From JBHIDJ01 sp046760105 (lineage in GTDB: Bacteria > Pseudomonadota > Gammaproteobacteria > Acidiferrobacterales > SPGG2), in NCBI GenBank assembly GCA_046760105.1, contig JBHIDJ010000036.1, positions 1 to 25,762 on the forward strand: 25,762 bases of DNA, read 5' to 3'. Below the pieces are notes generated by a model. That model was not told the DNA's origin, made no database searches, and saw nothing but the letters and a program-made list of their open reading frames with translations. Positions 24,191 through 25,762 of the stretch are shown here, piece by piece; position 1 is the stretch's first letter; every line of letters starts with the position of its first letter. Made by a program: the position numbers and the translations under genes.

Positions 24191-25699
24191 TCACCGTAGT
24201 CCTTCCAAAAGAGGGTCGATTTCTTCGAGGAACGCAAGGGCGATGTTGATGTCGGGCGTCATCTCGCGGTCTTCGGTCCACTCTGGAACTCGCTCACGCA
24301 GGGCACCATGAACACGTTCGAGCTGAGCGCTCGAGGTGAGTGGACGCAGGAGATCGATTCCCTGCGCGGCGGCCAGGAGCTCGATGGCGAGGATGTGTTG
24401 TGTGTTAGCGACTACCTGTTGGAGCTTTAGTGCCCCCCACATGCCCATCGACACATGGTCTTCCTTATCGGCCGAGGTGGGGATGGAATCCACGGTGGCC
24501 GGATGGCAAAGCGTTTTGTTCTCGCTCACGAGCGCAGCAGCAGTAACCTGGGCGACCATGAACCCGGAATTCAATCCGGCATCGCGGACCAAGAACGCGG
24601 GCAGGCCGGAGAAGGCGGCATTCGTCAACTTTTCAATACGCCGTTCGCTGATAGACCCCAGTTCTGCAGCCCCGAGCGCCAGCATGTCAGCCGCAAGTGC
24701 CATTGGTTCCCCGTGAAAGTTTCCGCCGGAGAGAACTTCCCCATCATCGGGAAAGACGAGGGGGTTGTCGGTTACTGCGTTCATCTCTATTCGCAGCTTG
24801 GTCTCGATATCGGTCAAAAGATCGCGAACACTACCGTGAACCTGGGGCGTGCAGCGTACGCTGTAGGGGTCTTGTATGCGCACATCGTTTTTGCGATGCG
24901 ACTCGCGGATCTTGGAACCTTGTAGCAATTTCCAGAGATTGGCAGCACTAGCCCGGTGACCAGGATAGGGTCGAAGATCGTGCAAACGTCGATCGAAGGC
25001 CGTGTCAGTTCCACGCAGCGCGTCAGTCGACATCGCCGCCACCAGATCGGCGATCCGTACCAGCCGTCGGGTCTTGAGAACCGCGAGAGCGAGAAGGGAA
25101 GTCATCCCCTGGGTGCCATTGATCAACGCGATCCCCTCTTTCGGTTGCAAACCAAGGGGCCTGAGCTTTGCTTTACGCAGCCCCGCGGTGGCAGGACGCT
25201 CTTTGCCGTCGATGCGCACACGACCCTTTCCGAGCAGCGGCAGGGCCAGGTGCGCGAGCGGAGCAAGGTCGCCACTAGCGCCGACCGAGCCCCGGCTCGG
25301 AACCACGGGCAAAACATCCGCCCGCAAGAGTCCCAGGAGCGCTTCGATCAGCTCGACGCGCACGCCGGAATGACCGCGGGCGAGGGTGTTGGCACGAAGC
25401 AGCAGCATGCCGCGAACCATGGGGTCAGGCAGCGGTTCGCCAAGACCTGAGCAGTGACTGAGAATCAGTCGTTCCTGGAGAGCGGCAAGTTTTGCGGGCG
25501 CAATGCGGACATTCGAGAGGTCCCCGAATCCGGTATTGACGCCGTAGACAGCATCGCCTTGGGCGAGCACCTTTTCGACGACTTGTCGTCCCGCGATCAC
25601 GCGGTCGCGGGCGGTTGTGCTGAGCTGACATGGCGAACGCTCAAGCACAACCGCCTGAAACTGTTCCAGGCTTAACGACTGACCGTCTATCTCGATCAT
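24191..25699 (-). CDS. hutH: Histidine ammonia-lyase
   Basis: A 502-residue enzyme that converts histidine to urocanate, the first step of histidine degradation. The MIO cofactor forms from A141-S142-G143 in SRGSVGASGDLAPLAHL. Also visible: YGVNTGFGDL near the N-terminus with the catalytic Tyr, SHCSGLGEPLP, GIALINGTQGMTSL, QDPYSVRCTPQVHG, and NFHGEPMALAADMLALG. Length and order match HutH throughout. The ATG is preceded by little recognisable ribosome binding site in the 63 bp left before the window edge. No hutU, hutI or hutC is in view; the rest of the pathway, if linked, lies beyond the right edge. Tyrosine or phenylalanine ammonia-lyase activity is less likely given the SHCSG motif. Confidence 0.93.
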   Translation of the reverse strand: MIEIDGQSLSLEQFQAVVLERSPCQLSTTARDRVIAGRQVVEKVLAQGDAVYGVNTGFGDLSNVRIAPAKLAALQERLILSHCSGLGEPLPDPMVRGMLLLRANTLARGHSGVRVELIEALLGLLRADVLPVVPSRGSVGASGDLAPLAHLALPLLGKGRVRIDGKERPATAGLRKAKLRPLGLQPKEGIALINGTQGMTSLLALAVLKTRRLVRIADLVAAMSTDALRGTDTAFDRRLHDLRPYPGHRASAANLWKLLQGSKIRESHRKNDVRIQDPYSVRCTPQVHGSVRDLLTDIETKLRIEMNAVTDNPLVFPDDGEVLSGGNFHGEPMALAADMLALGAAELGSISERRIEKLTNAAFSGLPAFLVRDAGLNSGFMVAQVTAAALVSENKTLCHPATVDSIPTSADKEDHVSMGMWGALKLQQVVANTQHILAIELLAAAQGIDLLRPLTSSAQLERVHGALRERVPEWTEDREMTPDINIALAFLEEIDPLLEGLR

Positions 25700-25762
25700 G
25701 CGTCTAGCGTATCAATGGGTTGAGAGGGCGAACAAGCTGCATTTTGTAAGATTGGACAGCCG

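Overview
The window looks like chromosomal DNA from a free-living proteobacterium, probably gammaproteobacterial. It has dense coding on both strands, Shine-Dalgarno sites of AGGAGG type, a CRP-like regulator with a matching CRP-like operator, an OmpR-type two-component system beside a Spy/CpxP-like protein, and a sugar-acid operon. The species cannot be named from sequence alone. No rRNA, tRNA, CRISPR array or complete insertion sequence was seen. Most of the window is moderately GC-rich (the kinase/regulator genes near 19-20.7 kb clearly so). The AbiE-like pair at 22.3-24.1 kb is visibly AT-richer, with sampled lines near 35-40% GC, and is probably acquired.

Layout. (1) 1-7.7 kb, signalling: a Crp/Fnr regulator (98-826), a 37-residue membrane miniprotein behind a CRP-like box, a 1139-residue TPR-CHAT protease-like protein (1563-4982), a secreted 240-residue partner (5011-5733) and, convergent with them, a CHASE2-adenylate cyclase (5762-7729). 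(2) 7.8-10.9 kb, a minus-strand catabolic operon: an NAD-binding/SAF-type oxidoreductase, hydroxypyruvate isomerase and tartronate semialdehyde reductase. (3) 11.2-14.6 kb: a truncated cyclic-nucleotide-binding remnant, a DUF3179 protein, a thioredoxin-fold protein and a second adenylate cyclase fused to an FHA domain. (4) 14.7-17.6 kb: an APH-fold kinase translationally coupled to a divergent enolase paralogue, then an FMN split-barrel protein. (5) 17.7-21.9 kb, minus strand: a secreted dienelactone hydrolase, histidine kinase, response regulator, a membrane methyltransferase of the isoprenylcysteine type, and a Spy/CpxP-like periplasmic protein with a CpxR-like box upstream. (6) 22.2-24.1 kb: an AbiEi-like antitoxin and AbiEii-like nucleotidyltransferase toxin arranged tail to tail with overlapping 3' ends, preceded by two 30-bp palindromes. 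(7) 24.2-25.7 kb: histidine ammonia-lyase.

How the genes may work together. Two class III cyclases, one full-length cyclic-nucleotide-binding transcription factor and a broken second nucleotide-binding domain lie within 14.6 kb. The regulator keeps the three CRP residues that read TGTGA, and a 9/10 CRP-like site sits at class I distance from a small-gene promoter next to it. A local cAMP circuit feeding or fed by the CHAT/CHASE2 cluster is a reasonable hypothesis. The strongest structural novelty is the AbiE-like module: convergent instead of operonic, with an antitoxin promoter whose -10 is the centre of a perfect 30-bp palindrome and whose transcript should be almost leaderless.
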